Under the pieces are notes generated by a model, which worked only from the letters and a program-made list of their open reading frames with translations, searched no databases and was not told where the DNA came from. Of a stretch of 64,000 bases of DNA, positions 62,933 to 64,000 are shown piece after piece (position 1 is the first letter of the stretch; every line of letters begins with the position of its first letter). The translations under genes were made by a program, and so were the position numbers. The DNA is from Nocardia amikacinitolerans NBRC 108937. GTDB taxonomy: Bacteria; Actinomycetota; Actinomycetes; Mycobacteriales; Mycobacteriaceae. The stretch spans positions 1 to 64,000 of the forward strand of contig NZ_BDAU01000013.1 in the NCBI RefSeq assembly GCF_001612615.1, written 5' to 3'.

Positions 62933-63235
62933 ATGGCTCGGATTCCCACGGCGCTGTTGGCGGCCGGTGGACTCGGCGGTGGTTTCGCGCTCGCGCAGGC
63001 GACGAAGAAGCGCGAGCTCGGCGGCGTCGTTTTCGCGGCGGCGACGGCGGCCGCACTGCCCCGGTGGCGGCGGACGGTCGGCACCGGCGGTGCGGCGGCG
63101 CTGACGGGACTGTCGGTGGGTGCGCTCGGCGCCTCGCACCCGTTGGCAAAGAAGATCGGGGCGTGGCCGTCGGTGGTTGTGGTGTCTGGTGTGGTCGCCG
63201 CCGCCGCTTGGGCGACGGTGGATCGTCGGGCCTGA
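62933..63235 (+). CDS. Small hydrophobic protein, function unknown
   Basis: 100 residues with three or four Gly/Ala-rich helices (ARIPTALLAAGGLGGGFALA; GGVVFAAATAAALPRW; TGGAAALTGLSVGALGAS; WPSVVVVSGVVAAAAWATV). GAGGAGG precedes ATG 62933. Possibly a membrane protein; no family recognised. Confidence 0.6.
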   Translation: MARIPTALLAAGGLGGGFALAQATKKRELGGVVFAAATAAALPRWRRTVGTGGAAALTGLSVGALGASHPLAKKIGAWPSVVVVSGVVAAAAWATVDRRA

Positions 63236-63440
63236 CTCGGGTCATGGCTGTGCGGCCAGGGACCCGGCGGGGTTCTCGACAAGGTGTGGGTGCGGCACGG
63301 ACCGAACCCGCGGGGCCGCTTCGCTCACGCCACCGCGGCACGCCGGCTGACTCGGGTCGGCGCGGCTTTTCGCGGGGCGGGCCCGATCCAACGTCGAGCC
63401 CGCCCCTGACGTAATAGGTTGTGTACTAACGAAATCGACG
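63236..63440. other. Short intergenic region, no feature
   Basis: About 200 bp between convergent genes; GC-rich, no clear hairpin or gene. Confidence 0.4.
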
Positions 63441-64000
63441 CTAGGCGGCGGGAATCTCGGCAGGGGGCGCGACGGGCGGGGCCATCGAACCTTCCACCGC
63501 GCCGACGATCGCGCCGAGGCCCGCGCCTGCGGCGATGAACGGGAGCGACACCATGCCGACGGACAGGGTCGCGGCGAGGACGGGCATGAAGGCCAGCCCG
63601 GCCGGGGCGAAGGGGATGCCGACGACGAGACCGATGGCCGCGCCCATCACCGCGGCGACGACCGCGATCGGACTGGAGACGGCGGCACCGACGACCGCGC
63701 CCTGAGCCGCGGTGCCGATGACATCGGCCGAGATCTGGTCGGACCGCGAGCGTTCCATGCCCGCGGCCTGGAGTGCGCCGGACAGGCCGTTCTGCGCGCC
63801 CATCGTCGCGCCGTTGATCTGGTCGGCCTGTTCCGGGGTGATCCAGTCGGGCCGTCCGAGTTCGACGTTGCCGATGCGAATCACGTTCGTCGGCGCCGGG
63901 ACGGGCGCGGCCTCGACGACCGGTGTGGCCGCCTCGGATTCGACGTCGACGGCCGCCTCGGGCGCGGGCTCGACCGGGTCGGCGGCGGGCGCGGGAGCGA
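63441..64000 (-). CDS. Hydrophobic Ala/Gly-rich protein, 5' end outside window
   Basis: At least 186 residues. The frame is open beyond the right edge: ...AATPVVEAAPVPAPTN precedes VIRIGNVELGRPDWITPEQA, so the GTG at 63884 is internal and the gene enters from the right. Visible are a Pro/Ala/Glu linker, a short helical domain (INGATMGAQNGLSGALQAAG), and three to four Gly/Ala helices ending GSMAPPVAPPAEIPAA. It may be a secreted or membrane protein of nocardial type; I cannot name it. Confidence 0.65.
   Translation of the reverse strand, partial: APAPAADPVEPAPEAAVDVESEAATPVVEAAPVPAPTNVIRIGNVELGRPDWITPEQADQINGATMGAQNGLSGALQAAGMERSRSDQISADVIGTAAQGAVVGAAVSSPIAVVAAVMGAAIGLVVGIPFAPAGLAFMPVLAATLSVGMVSLPFIAAGAGLGAIVGAVEGSMAPPVAPPAEIPAA

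Noticed and set aside
53891..63440. tRNA-Ala as attachment site of an integrated island
   Set aside because: No integrase and no repeat of the tRNA 3' end was noticed downstream in the window; accessory gene content alone is not enough.

Overview
The window is a contiguous piece of a high-GC actinobacterial chromosome, almost certainly Nocardia or a close mycolic-acid-producing relative. The evidence is the strong G/C bias at third codon positions and gene blocks in the same order I recall from Mycobacterium tuberculosis. These are pgi / chorismate mutase / uvrD1 / M23 peptidase / sucCD / Rv0954 / perM / purN / purH (Rv0946c-Rv0957), then mprA / mprB / pepD / moaB2 (Rv0981-Rv0984), then fmdB / 5-FTHF ligase / galU / glp(moeA) / rimJ / glpR (Rv0991c-Rv0996). 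A tandem pair of MspA-type porins resembles the NfpA/NfpB pair known from Nocardia. No phage, transposase, CRISPR array or rRNA was seen. There is one tRNA (Ala, CGC).

Layout. 1-20.6 kb is mostly conserved housekeeping: a 5'-truncated small-molecule kinase, a K+ channel-like protein, pgi, an aldehyde dehydrogenase, chorismate mutase, the PcrA/UvrD1 helicase, an SDR plus SRPBCC pair, a Trp-rich M23 peptidase divergent from sucCD, a Rv0954-like membrane protein, PerM with a D/Y/H-rich tail, a nine-copy 66-bp minisatellite, and purN-purH. 20.7-40 kb is accessory. It holds a second TIGR01777 epimerase, a ~100-bp triplicated repeat, a lipoprotein, a B-lectin/LysM protein, and a compact small-molecule cluster. 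That cluster has a KAS III and an AvrD-family (syringolide-type) enzyme on one transcript, a TetR regulator, and an operon of kinase-like ATPase, 14-TM exporter, HAD phosphatase and a second kinase-like ATPase. After it come a zinc-starvation (Zur-type) divergon of zinc-free ribosomal proteins with a CobW/Mrf-like factor, a DUF1906 protein, and a conservon (CvnABCD) whose last gene is an MHYT membrane sensor.

40-53.8 kb returns to conserved blocks: the MprAB-PepD envelope-stress module, MoaB2, a short reading frame coupled to it through a possible ATT start, the porin pair, a SAF-domain protein, FmdB, folate salvage, GalU, and the Glp-RimJ-GlpR divisome group. 53.9-64 kb is accessory again: tRNA-Ala, an XRE regulator divergent from a small acidic protein, an MFS/HAD pair, a four-gene thiocyanate hydrolase operon (scnB-scnA-scnC plus a P15K-like activator), a Tat-exported DyP peroxidase, a MarR regulator with three matching palindromes, and two small membrane proteins. 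A hydrophobic protein runs off the right edge.

The best candidate for an undescribed system is 23.5-30.1 kb. A KAS III would make a beta-ketoacyl thioester, AvrD would join it to a sugar-derived alcohol to give a butenolide/syringolide-like product, the HAD enzyme and two paralogous kinase-like ATPases would adjust phosphorylation, the 14-TM pump would export it, and TetR would sense it. These roles are inferred from families and gene order, not shown by the sequence.
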